A DNA stretch of 64,000 nt. It comes from Chloracidobacterium thermophilum B (GTDB lineage Bacteria > Acidobacteriota > Blastocatellia > Chloracidobacteriales > Chloracidobacteriaceae). Of this stretch, positions 32,890 through 41,406 are shown in pieces. The position numbers were made by a program, and so were the translations under genes. Below the pieces are notes generated by a model, which did not search any database, was not told the origin of the DNA, and worked only from the letters and a program-made list of their open reading frames with translations. The stretch lies in contig NC_016024.1 of the NCBI RefSeq assembly GCF_000226295.1, positions 1,719,501 to 1,783,500 on the forward strand, in the 5' to 3' direction. The stretch's first letter is position 1; every line of letters begins with the position of its first letter.

Positions 32890-33969
32890 AACGGCTTCCT
32901 TGCTCCAGACTTCGGTTGGCAGCGGGATATTCCGCTTGAAATGACCAATTTCAAGCACAAGCTCACCGGCCCGGGTAACAAGGTCAAGGCGATCCAGCTC
33001 CAGGTTGGGAAGCCTGAGTTTGAGAACGTATTGACCATCGGTGGTGTTTTCCAGGGTCATCAGTGGCGCTGGCAATGCCCGCTCAAGTGGATCGCGCGTT
33101 TGGAAAAGATGTTCGGCCAGCGCCGTCAATGCTGGCAGCCCAATCGGCTCTTCGGTTTGGTCAGGGACTTCAACCACCGGCAACCCGGCAGACTTTTGCG
33201 CCAAGACATCCAATGCAGCTTTTTGGGCCGGCACTTCTTTGCGGACACGGTTGACGAAGATACTTTCCACCGGACATTCGTACAGGTGATGGTACGTCAC
33301 CAGACGAAGGCCGTCCGTCACCGCCAGCCGTTCCGGGCGCGTCACCAGACGGTGCGAGGTCACTTCCGGGTTGGTGAGCGCCGCCCGCATTTCGCCTACC
33401 CGGCGGCTCACTTCCGGGAGCATGTCCATCGGATTCCGGCTGGGGAAAAGGGACTGCATCACGGGTGTCGCCACCAGCGCCAACCGCCGATACCAGGTCT
33501 CAATGCTCGAAAGTATCCACTTGAGACCTTCCGGGCCGGCCAACAGGGTCATCATCCCGGCCGTGGGCGGTGTATCCACCACCACGACCTCATACTGCCC
33601 TTCGCGGCTGGCCCGCCAGATTTCCGTCATCGCCGTCAGTTCTTCGAGCGCCGGGAACAGGAGCACTTCCTGCACATAAGCCGACTTGCCCGTGCCGATT
33701 CCGCGCAGAATGGTGGCCACGTAGTCCTGTACTTCGTGCCACTGGCTACGCAACTCGGCCAGGGCGCTGACTTCACGCGCCTCCAGGTTGGGAGCAACCG
33801 AAGTAGGTGTATGCCCAACCGTCGTGCCAAGTACATCGCTGAGGTTATGTCCGGCGTTGACGCTCATCAGGAGCGTTTTGTGCCCCCGGGCGGCACAGGC
33901 CACGGCCGTGGCGGCTGACAGCGTCGTTTTTCCAACGCCCCCTTTGCCAAAGTACGTCACAATCCGCAT
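32845..33969 (-). CDS. ArsA/GET3-like ATPase with C-terminal Hsp20-like domain
   Basis: The 374-residue protein opens with the deviant Walker A GKGGVGKTT at residues 8-16, preceded by MRIVTYF. VVVVDTPPTAGMM is the switch II-like segment. The C-terminal ~80 residues (YVLKLRLPNLELDRLDLVTRAGELVLEIGHFKRNIPLP) form the Hsp20-like beta-sandwich known from bacterial ArsA homologues. These ATPases may target membrane proteins or bind metalloids; the arsenite-binding cysteines of true ArsA are not obvious here. The start at 33969 places the P-loop at the normal position. The next gene downstream was once the CDF transporter (stop to start 21 bases), implying an ancestral two-gene unit. Confidence 0.85.
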   Translation of the reverse strand: MRIVTYFGKGGVGKTTLSAATAVACAARGHKTLLMSVNAGHNLSDVLGTTVGHTPTSVAPNLEAREVSALAELRSQWHEVQDYVATILRGIGTGKSAYVQEVLLFPALEELTAMTEIWRASREGQYEVVVVDTPPTAGMMTLLAGPEGLKWILSSIETWYRRLALVATPVMQSLFPSRNPMDMLPEVSRRVGEMRAALTNPEVTSHRLVTRPERLAVTDGLRLVTYHHLYECPVESIFVNRVRKEVPAQKAALDVLAQKSAGLPVVEVPDQTEEPIGLPALTALAEHLFQTRDPLERALPAPLMTLENTTDGQYVLKLRLPNLELDRLDLVTRAGELVLEIGHFKRNIPLPTEVWSKEAVGADYSGDTLTITFA

Positions 33970-34243
33970 ACACTCGGAACCTGCTTGTACGGTGAGCTTT
34001 TCGTCGCTGGCGGCAACGATATGTGGTTTGGGACTGAAACGCCACACGTCAGTGCAAGCTTTCAACTGCCTGATAGGCTTTTCTCAGCAGGTGCAAGTAC
34101 CCTGCACAGTCGGGCTTGCCGCCTGACGTGGTTTTTTGCGGCTTGCAGAGAGTGCCCGGACAGCATCTCCCGAACCAAAGAGCGCATTGTCCACCGTTTC
34201 AGGCTAAAGTCTTTTCTTCAACCTTGCCACGCAACCAACATGG

Positions 34244-35071
34244 ATGCCCACCCTTGCCGTCATCATCATCGCCCGCAATGAAGCCGCCCGGTTGCCGGCG
34301 GCGCTGGATTCCGTTGCCTGGGCGGAGGAACGCATCGTCGTTGTGGATACAACGACCACCGATGCCACGGCCGAAGTCGCCACAGCACACGGTGCACGGG
34401 TGGCCTGGCATCCCTTCACCGGCTATGCCGCACAGCGCAACTTTGGCGACACCCTGACCACCTGCGACTGGATTTTCTGCCTCGACGCCGACGAACGCGC
34501 CACGCCGACGCTGCACAAAGCCATTCACACGGCGCTGCACACACCATCGCCCTGCGTAGCCTTCACCGTCCGGCGGCGCAACCGCTACCTTGGGCAGTGG
34601 GTGCGGTACAGCGGCTGGTATCCCGACCGCCAGTTACGGCTCTACCGACGCGGTGCCGGGCAATGGTGCGGTGAATTCATTCACGAGTCCTTCAAGCCAA
34701 CGGGACCGGTCGGCCACCTCGACGCGGACATCGAGCACGACGCCATCACCTCCCTTGCGGACCACCACGCCAAAATGAACCATTACACCGACCTAGCCGC
34801 CCGGGCACTGCTGGCTGCCGGGCAGCGGGTTCCGTTCTGGAAGCTGTTTTTCTGGCCGCCAGCCACCTTTTTCAAAACCTATTTCCTGCGCCTGGGCTGT
34901 CTCGACGGCTTTCCGGGCCTGTGCATTGCCTGGTTTGCCGCGCATTACGTGTTTTTGAAGTACGCCAAGGCCCGCGCCCTTGCTGCCGCACCGCCCACGC
35001 CGGATAACCCGGCGCTGGAAAACCCGGCACAGACGCCGGAAGACGCCACCCACGCGGACTTGCCTCACTGA
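34244..35071 (+). CDS. Family 2 glycosyltransferase (WaaE/KdtX-like)
   Basis: The 275-residue enzyme begins with the GT2 nucleotide-sugar fold TLAVIIIARNEAARLPAALDSVAWAEERIVVVD. It has WIFCLDADERATP (the acidic sugar-nucleotide site), YPDRQLRLYRRGAGQW and EFIHESF, characteristic of the WaaE-like subfamily that adds sugars to lipopolysaccharide core. A hydrophobic segment near the C-terminus (FFWPPATFFKTYFLRLGCLDG) suggests membrane association. Acceptor and sugar are not known. The ATG at 34244 is chosen because the sequence then begins directly with the family strand. The stop overlaps the convergent permease gene by 7 bases. Confidence 0.85.
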   Translation: MPTLAVIIIARNEAARLPAALDSVAWAEERIVVVDTTTTDATAEVATAHGARVAWHPFTGYAAQRNFGDTLTTCDWIFCLDADERATPTLHKAIHTALHTPSPCVAFTVRRRNRYLGQWVRYSGWYPDRQLRLYRRGAGQWCGEFIHESFKPTGPVGHLDADIEHDAITSLADHHAKMNHYTDLAARALLAAGQRVPFWKLFFWPPATFFKTYFLRLGCLDGFPGLCIAWFAAHYVFLKYAKARALAAAPPTPDNPALENPAQTPEDATHADLPH

Positions 35072-36510
35072 ACCGGAGCATTGTTGACATGCTGTTCGGT
35101 TGTGCGCTGGCGCATCTGGCGGCAATTGAATCCGTAGAGCGGCAACCCAAGAGCAATGATGCCCAGACCAATCCCGGATGAAACCGGATTGGTCGCCAGC
35201 GTGTTGACGATGAGCCACCCGGCCACGCCGAGAAACACCAGCGGCACAACGGGATACCCCAGCGTCCGGTAGGGACGCACCACCTGCGGCTGCGTCCGGC
35301 GCAACACGAATACCCCGGCCGTGACGAGGCCGTAAAACACCCAAGACGCAAAGACGACATAATCCGTCAACTGGTCAAACGTGCCGGACACCGCCAGAAC
35401 GCAGGCCCAGAGTCCCTGCGCCAGCATGGCCCAGGCTGGCACGGCCGCCCGGTTGAGCTGCCCGAAGCGGGCAAAAAACAGGCCGTCCCGCGCCATGGCG
35501 TAGGGCACCCGCGCGTTGGTCAGAATAGAACCGTTGAGCGCACCCAGGCTCGACAGCACGAACGCCACGGACACCAGCCGGGCCCCGCCGTCGCCAAAGA
35601 ATGTCTGGGCGGCTCTGGTCGCCACCGGCGGCGCTTCCGGGTAGGCCGTGGAGTTGGCCGTGGCAATGGCGCTCATCGGCAGGGCGTAGCAGTACGCCAG
35701 GTTGGCCAGGCCATACACCGTCAGCACGATCAGCATGCCGAAGATGAGCGCCCGTGGGATGTTCCGTTCGGGATGCTGCACCTCGCCGGCCGCCATCGGC
35801 AGGTTGTTCCAACCATCGAACGCCCACAGCGCCGCCAGCATGGCCGCCCCGAAGGTTGTGACGTTGACTGTTGCCGGCACATCAGAGTCCCAGACGTTGG
35901 ACCATTTCCCGGTCGGCGAGCCAAGCAGAATACCGCCCACAATGGCGACGATGGCGCCGACCTTGACGGCCGTCAGTACGGATTGCAGCCGCCCCCCAAC
36001 CACGACACCCAGACTGTTGAGCAGTGAAAACAAGGCAATCGCGCCAATGGCGATGAGCTGGCGCGGCCCGAACTGCCAGGCCATATCAGCCCCGAAAAGG
36101 CGGAATGTCGTGACATACCAGGGACGGCCATAGTCCACGACCCCGCCCAGGAAAATGGCAAATCCCACGCCGTAAATGGCTATCGAACCGGCCGCAGCCA
36201 CAGCAAACCGCATCCAGCCGTAGAGAAAGGCCAGCCAGTCGCCATAAGCGGCGCGCAGAAACACATACTCGCCGCCAGCGCGTGGCAGCATTGCGCCCAG
36301 TTCGGCGTAGGTGAGCGCGCCGGCCAGAGAGAGCAAACCGGCAGCCACCCAGGCGGCCAGCACGGCCAGTGGTGAACCGAGTGCCTGTCCCATCACGGCC
36401 GTCTTGAGAAAAACACCCGTTCCGATGATCGTCCCAACGGTCAGCGCCAGCGCGTCGGTCAGGGTCAGTCCACGCCGGAGTTGTGGTTCGTCGGTCGGTA
36501 CAGAAGCCAT
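35065..36510 (-). CDS. APC-superfamily amino acid permease
   Basis: The 481-residue protein has about 12 transmembrane segments. The first contains LTLTDALALTVGTIIGTGVF, the substrate-binding G-x-I-I-G-x-G motif of LAT/APA-type permeases. The AELGAMLPRAGGEYVFLRAAYG segment and the ALWAFDGWNNLPMAAGEVQHPERNIPRAL segment are also typical. Import or exchange of neutral amino acids is expected. The open frame extends much further upstream, but that part lies antisense to the aminopeptidase gene. The start at 36510 (MASVPTDEPQLRRG) gives the usual short N-tail. It is divergent from the M1 aminopeptidase gene, which could feed it with amino acids. Confidence 0.9.
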   Translation of the reverse strand: MASVPTDEPQLRRGLTLTDALALTVGTIIGTGVFLKTAVMGQALGSPLAVLAAWVAAGLLSLAGALTYAELGAMLPRAGGEYVFLRAAYGDWLAFLYGWMRFAVAAAGSIAIYGVGFAIFLGGVVDYGRPWYVTTFRLFGADMAWQFGPRQLIAIGAIALFSLLNSLGVVVGGRLQSVLTAVKVGAIVAIVGGILLGSPTGKWSNVWDSDVPATVNVTTFGAAMLAALWAFDGWNNLPMAAGEVQHPERNIPRALIFGMLIVLTVYGLANLAYCYALPMSAIATANSTAYPEAPPVATRAAQTFFGDGGARLVSVAFVLSSLGALNGSILTNARVPYAMARDGLFFARFGQLNRAAVPAWAMLAQGLWACVLAVSGTFDQLTDYVVFASWVFYGLVTAGVFVLRRTQPQVVRPYRTLGYPVVPLVFLGVAGWLIVNTLATNPVSSGIGLGIIALGLPLYGFNCRQMRQRTTEQHVNNAPVQ

Positions 36511-36642
36511 AGTTTCAGGGCGGACAGCCCGACGCCGGCGATGAAGCCGCTGCCGGTTGAGCCAGCCTCCGTCAGGGATTACAAAGTTGTGACGACAAAG
36601 GTATGGTGTTGCCACCTTATCCCGCTTCCAAAAGAAAGCAAC

Positions 36643-38589
36643 ATGTTCCCGGCCCGCATGACTGCCTGCTCCCTCGCCAGCTTCCTGCTCCTTGGACTCG
36701 TGACGCTGTGGCCACTCCGGCCGGTCGCCATGGCCCAACGGGCGGACCCGGAAGCCCCGCCCGCCCAGTGGACACGCATCAGTGATTTCGATACGCAGCA
36801 CCTGGCGCTGGACCTGCGTTTCGACTGGCCAACCGAAACCGTCCACGGCACGGCGCGGTTGACGTTCAAGCCTGTCCGGTCGGATTTCCGCCGCCTCACG
36901 CTCGATGCCGGGCAGCCGATGACTGTTCTCGAAGTCGCTACGGAAAGCGGTGCAAAGCTGGACTTCCAGCACGACAAAGCGGCCGAAAAACTCACGATTT
37001 CGCTCGACCGAGGCTATGGGCGAAGCGATACCGTGACACTGGTCATCACCTATCAGGCCCGGGCGACACCGCCCACCGGCGGACTCTTCGGCGTGTTTGG
37101 CACGGGACTGACATTTCTGCGCCCGACCTCGACGGCTTCCAAACGCCGGTATCAAATCTGGTCCCAGGGTGAGACCGAATACAATCGCAACTGGTTTCCC
37201 TGTTTTGACTTTCCCAGTGACAAGTTCACCTCGGAAGTCCGCGCCACGGTTGAAACACCCTACACGGTCATCAGCAACGGGCGGCTGGTTTCGGATACAG
37301 ACAACGGCGACGGTACGCACACCGTCCACTGGCGGATGGAACAGCCGCATGCCAGTTATCTGCTCTCGATTGCCATCGGGCAGTACCGCGTCATCACCAA
37401 CGAGTACGACGGCATTCCGATGCAATCCTACGTCTATCCTGACCGGTACGCCGACGCCCGGCGCGCCTTCGCCAACCTGCCGCGCATGATGGCGTTTCTT
37501 TCGACCGAAACAGGCATCCGCTACCCTTATGCCAAATATGCCCAGACGATGATTGCCGAGTTTGGCGGCGGCATGGAAAACATCACGACGACCCACCTGG
37601 CCGATAACCTGCTCCCCCGCGCCCATGAGGAACTCGATAACATCGAAGCCCTGCAGGCTCACGAACTGGCCCACCAGTGGTTCGGCAATCTGGTGACGTG
37701 CCGGGACTGGTCGGAAATCTGGCTGAGCGAAGGTTTTGCCACCTATTTCGAGGCGCTCTACATGGGGGAGCGGTTTGGGACGGCCCGGCTGCGGGCCATC
37801 CTGGCCGAACACCACGCCACGTATCACCAGGCCTGGAATGAAGGGCTGCGGCGGCCCATGGTCACCCGGCAGTTCGCCCACCCGGACCAACTCTTTGACG
37901 CCTACGCCTATTCACGCGGCGCGCTGGTGCTCGACATGCTGCGGTTTGTCGTCGGCGACGAAGCCTGGCGCGAAGGCATCCGGCACTACCTGCAACGGCA
38001 CCAGTTCCAGAACGTCGAAACCGGCGACTTCCGGCGGGCGATGGAAGAAGCCAGCGGTATGGGGCTTGACTGGTTCTTTGACCAGTGGGTGTACCGCATG
38101 GGACATCCGGTGTTTGAAGTCACCCATCGTTACGACGCCGACCGGCGGCAACTTACCGTGAAGGTTTGCCAGGTGCAGAAGCTGGAGCCGGCATCCCGAC
38201 ACGTGCAGACGGAGTATTTCCGCACCCCAGTTGAAGTGGAGATCGTCTCGGCCCAGGGACGCCGGCAGACTGTCCGGTGGTTTGTCGAAGCCCAGGCCGA
38301 GCAGGAATTTTCACTCCTGCTTGACGCTGCGCCACGGGCGGTTCGCTTTGATCCGCAGCACCGCCTGATTCGGGAAGTCGTCGGCGAAACAGCGCCGCTC
38401 CGGGAAGTAGCGGGTGTGGGATGGTGGGGCTGTCAGCACCGGCACCAGCACTGGTATCAGCCGGGGCTGTCGGCCACGGCCGTGACACATCGGCGATGCA
38501 ATCCATTGCTGAGTCGTGTAGTCTTTTCCCACAGGCATTCCCAGCACTGCGAGGACGAGGGCCATGAGCGAAACGACTTCACTCGATGA
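36643..38589 (+). CDS. Secreted M1 family zinc aminopeptidase
   Basis: The 648-residue protein starts with a signal peptide (MFPARMTACSLASFLLLGLVTLWPLRPVAMAQ). The exopeptidase motif is FGGGMENITTTH (GGMEN). The zinc site is HELAHQWFGN with the third ligand in SEIWLSEGFATYFE. A catalytic tyrosine is present in FDAYAYSRGALVLDML. It removes N-terminal residues from peptides outside the cytoplasm. The start at 36643 is chosen because the signal peptide follows directly. The last ~60 residues after LIREVVGE are His/Arg-rich and unlike the family, and the frame overlaps the next gene by 26 bases, which suggests a lost original stop or a C-terminal frameshift. Confidence 0.9.
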   Translation: MFPARMTACSLASFLLLGLVTLWPLRPVAMAQRADPEAPPAQWTRISDFDTQHLALDLRFDWPTETVHGTARLTFKPVRSDFRRLTLDAGQPMTVLEVATESGAKLDFQHDKAAEKLTISLDRGYGRSDTVTLVITYQARATPPTGGLFGVFGTGLTFLRPTSTASKRRYQIWSQGETEYNRNWFPCFDFPSDKFTSEVRATVETPYTVISNGRLVSDTDNGDGTHTVHWRMEQPHASYLLSIAIGQYRVITNEYDGIPMQSYVYPDRYADARRAFANLPRMMAFLSTETGIRYPYAKYAQTMIAEFGGGMENITTTHLADNLLPRAHEELDNIEALQAHELAHQWFGNLVTCRDWSEIWLSEGFATYFEALYMGERFGTARLRAILAEHHATYHQAWNEGLRRPMVTRQFAHPDQLFDAYAYSRGALVLDMLRFVVGDEAWREGIRHYLQRHQFQNVETGDFRRAMEEASGMGLDWFFDQWVYRMGHPVFEVTHRYDADRRQLTVKVCQVQKLEPASRHVQTEYFRTPVEVEIVSAQGRRQTVRWFVEAQAEQEFSLLLDAAPRAVRFDPQHRLIREVVGETAPLREVAGVGWWGCQHRHQHWYQPGLSATAVTHRRCNPLLSRVVFSHRHSQHCEDEGHERNDFTR

Positions 38590-39217
38590 GCAACTCAGTC
38601 AGCTCGAAACCGAAATCCGCCGTCTCAAAATCGAGTTTGACATCTTTTTCAATGGGGGACGGGAGCGCCCGCCTTACGACACCAAGCACCGCATTGACAA
38701 GATGGTGAAGCGAATCGAGGAAAACAAATCGCTGCGGTTTCAGCAACGGTTTCGCTTCAATCAAATCCTGGCGCGTCTGTCAGCTTTTCAGCGGCTCTGG
38801 GACCGCACCGTGAAAGACCGGGAAGAAGGACGTGACCTGCGTACGCAGTATCTGGTGAACTTCCGTGAAAACGAGGAGCGCCGCCGCGAAGAGTTCAGCG
38901 AAGCCATTGACGAACTCGATGTGGATGCCGTGTTCAGTGATTTCAGAAACAACCCGCTGCCGCCACGTTTTGAACCCACTACGGTACAGATTGGCCGCAA
39001 CGTGTCGCAGGAACAGCAGGAATCCAACATCCGCAAGCTTTACGAAAGTCTCCAGCACGCCAAGCGCACGGTGGGTGAGCCGATCACCACGAGTTATGAG
39101 CAGTTCCGGCAGGTCATTGTCCAGAACACCCAGAAACTGTGCGCCGAACGCCAGACGGATCAAGTGCACTTCACCGTGGACATCGTTGACGGCAAAGTGA
39201 AGTTCAAAGCCAAATAA
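38564..39217 (+). CDS. MXAN_5187 C-terminal-domain-like coiled-coil protein
   Basis: The 217-residue, highly charged protein is largely alpha-helical. LETEIRRLKIEFDIFFNG, RPPYDTKHRIDKMVKRIEE, LRFQQRFRFNQILARLSAFQRLWDRTV match my recollection of the MXAN_5187_C family, a domain found in Myxococcus and other bacteria near kinases. The C-terminus ends in a short beta-like segment (VHFTVDIVDGKVKFK). It is cytoplasmic, with no signal or membrane segment. It starts inside the tail of the M1 gene and precedes the Ser/Thr kinase gene by 26 bases, so it is probably part of that signalling unit. Its function is unknown. Confidence 0.7.
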   Translation: MSETTSLDEQLSQLETEIRRLKIEFDIFFNGGRERPPYDTKHRIDKMVKRIEENKSLRFQQRFRFNQILARLSAFQRLWDRTVKDREEGRDLRTQYLVNFRENEERRREEFSEAIDELDVDAVFSDFRNNPLPPRFEPTTVQIGRNVSQEQQESNIRKLYESLQHAKRTVGEPITTSYEQFRQVIVQNTQKLCAERQTDQVHFTVDIVDGKVKFKAK

Positions 39218-39243
39218 CTCCTTTTCTCTGCAACACGGCACCC

Positions 39244-41406
39244 ATGGCCAAGCAACCTGAGTTGACATCCGATGCCATCGAGCAAACCCGCCTTGCGGCA
39301 TCAGCCGGCGCTCTGACGGGGGAGCTGACTGACCAAACCCAAGTCTCTGTCACAGAAACTGGTGCCGGGGCGCAAACTGACCTGGTGGTGGAGCACACCA
39401 TCCAGCTTGGCACAGGGCCGGTGGACCAGCGGGAAACCGCCCGGGCCCAGCCGCCTTCCACTCAACCCGTCGGCATGGAGACAACCTCTCCTCCAAGACA
39501 ACGTCCGGTCGAAGGGCTGGCTATCGGGCAACGCTTCCAGGGCAAGTACGAAATCCTCCGGCTGCTTGGCGTCGGCGGCATGGGGCGGGTCTATAAGGCA
39601 CGTCACTGCGAACTCGATACGCTTGTCGCCATCAAAATCATGGTCGGCAGCCTGTCGAGTGACCGTGAAGCCATCGAGCGTTTCAAGCGTGAGGCCCGGG
39701 CAATGGCGCGCGTCCAGCATCCCAATGCCGTACGGGTGCTCGATTCCGGCGTCGAGCAGGGGGATTGCTACCTCATCATGGAGTTCCTCGAAGGCGAAAC
39801 GCTCCGGGAACACATGACGCGCCTGCGCCAGCAGGGCACATCCCCTTCGCTGGAAACCATCATCCGCTACGCCGAACAGGTTTTTGCCGTGCTGGAGTTC
39901 ATGCACCGGCAAAACATCACGCACCGCGACCTCAAACCCGACAACATCTTTCTGGCCCGCACGCCTGACGGAGAAGAAATCGTCAAGGTGCTCGACTTCG
40001 GGATTGCCAAAATCCAGACCGCAACCGTGGTCGGCATGACGACCGAGGGTACGATGATGGGCACACCGCGCTACATGTCCCCGGAACAGTGCCGTGGGGC
40101 GGCCATTGACGGACGTGCGGACATCTACTCCATGGGCGTCGTGCTCTACGAAATGCTGGCCGGTCAACCACCCTTCGACGGCGACACGGCCATTGCCGTC
40201 GCCCTCAAACACGTCAATGAGCCGCCACCCCCACTGCGGGAACTCAACCCCAACGTTCCCGAAGCCGTGGCCGCCGTCATCCACCGCGCCCTTGAAAAAT
40301 CGCCCAGTCAACGTTTCCGCACGGCGCAGGAATTTTCGCAGGCGCTTCTGAAAGCCGCCGGACTGGCACCGGCACAGCCGGGATTACCGGCGGCCGTCGC
40401 CCCTTCCCTTGGGATTCCGAGCGAGGACGTGCCTACGCTGAAGCGACCGGCCGACAGCGGGGACACGCGCCCCTACGGCAGCGGTCTGCCGCTGGACGAA
40501 GGTGCGGCCAAGCGGCCCAACTGGTTCCTTGCCGCCGCCGCCGGCATCATTGTCTTGGGACTGATCGTTGTCGGTGTACAACTGTCTTGGCAATCTGTGT
40601 CCCAGCCGGCTTCACCTGTTACATCCCCGTCCCCAAGTGCCCCGGCAGCGCCCAAGGTGCTGGAAAACTTCATCCTCATTCCGGCGGGAACCTTCACCAT
40701 GGGGCGCGATGCCGGCCCGGACGATTTCACCTCCGACAAGCGCGTGCCGGCGGATGAAACCCCTGCCCACCAGGTCACGGTCCCGGCTTTTTATCTGGCG
40801 AAGTATGAGACGACCAATGCCGAGTACAAACGCTTTGTTGCAGCAACGGGCCACCGGGCACCGCGAAGCTGGAAGCAGGGCAACTATTATCCGCCCGGAC
40901 AGGACGATTTCCCAGTCACAGATATCTCCTGGCAGGACGCGGTAGCCTACTGCGACTGGCTTACGAAGACGAACGGCGAAGGCATTACCTTCCGCCTGCC
41001 TACTGAAGCTGAATGGGAATACGCCGCACGTGGCACAGACGGGCGTCTTTTCCCGTGGGGCAGCTTCTGGCGCGATGGCACCGCCAACACCCGGCAGGCG
41101 AAAGGCACCAACGAGGTACTGCTGCTGCCAGTCAATGTCGAGCCGAACAACACCCGCGACAAAAGCGCCTTTGGCGTCTTTGGCATGGGGGGCAACGTGT
41201 GTGAGTGGACGGCATCCGATTTCGCGCCGTATCCCGGCAGCCCCTACCGCCCGACCGGGCGTGATCTTGAATGCAAGGTGTATCGCGGCGGCCACTTTGC
41301 CTCACCGCTCAGCGATGCCCTCGCCTCCAGCCGCAAATGGACCTTGCCCGACAAAACCCAGGAATTCCTTGGCTTTCGTGTCGCCGCTACCCCGGCGCAA
41401 CCATGA
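39244..41406 (+). CDS. Ser/Thr protein kinase with transmembrane helix and FGE-sulfatase-like domain
   Basis: The 720-residue protein has an N-terminal, Gln/Thr-rich tail. A Hanks-type kinase domain spans ~98-365: GVGGMGRVYKAR glycine loop, VAIK with Lys131, HRDLKPDN, VLDFGIAK, and MSPEQ in place of APE. One membrane helix (WFLAAAAGIIVLGLIVVGVQL) precedes an extracytoplasmic formylglycine-generating-enzyme-like domain (~470-718), with IPAGTFTMG, AVAYCDWL, RLPTEAEWEYAARG and GNVCEWT. The C-terminal stretch YRGGHFASPLSDALASSRK lacks the paired cysteines of active FGE, so this half is probably a ligand or partner sensor. It overlaps the next gene by the ATGA of its stop. Confidence 0.93.
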   Translation: MAKQPELTSDAIEQTRLAASAGALTGELTDQTQVSVTETGAGAQTDLVVEHTIQLGTGPVDQRETARAQPPSTQPVGMETTSPPRQRPVEGLAIGQRFQGKYEILRLLGVGGMGRVYKARHCELDTLVAIKIMVGSLSSDREAIERFKREARAMARVQHPNAVRVLDSGVEQGDCYLIMEFLEGETLREHMTRLRQQGTSPSLETIIRYAEQVFAVLEFMHRQNITHRDLKPDNIFLARTPDGEEIVKVLDFGIAKIQTATVVGMTTEGTMMGTPRYMSPEQCRGAAIDGRADIYSMGVVLYEMLAGQPPFDGDTAIAVALKHVNEPPPPLRELNPNVPEAVAAVIHRALEKSPSQRFRTAQEFSQALLKAAGLAPAQPGLPAAVAPSLGIPSEDVPTLKRPADSGDTRPYGSGLPLDEGAAKRPNWFLAAAAGIIVLGLIVVGVQLSWQSVSQPASPVTSPSPSAPAAPKVLENFILIPAGTFTMGRDAGPDDFTSDKRVPADETPAHQVTVPAFYLAKYETTNAEYKRFVAATGHRAPRSWKQGNYYPPGQDDFPVTDISWQDAVAYCDWLTKTNGEGITFRLPTEAEWEYAARGTDGRLFPWGSFWRDGTANTRQAKGTNEVLLLPVNVEPNNTRDKSAFGVFGMGGNVCEWTASDFAPYPGSPYRPTGRDLECKVYRGGHFASPLSDALASSRKWTLPDKTQEFLGFRVAATPAQP

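Noticed and set aside
32584-33918. A 444-codon plus-strand open frame across the right repeat and the ArsA-like gene
   Set aside because: It is antisense to the ArsA-like gene with intact P-loop and Hsp20-like domain, and crosses the repeat boundary.
36511-37890. A long minus-strand open frame that extends the amino-acid permease by 460 codons
   Set aside because: It lies antisense to the M1 aminopeptidase gene, has no family-like sequence, and the permease pattern begins only at 36510.
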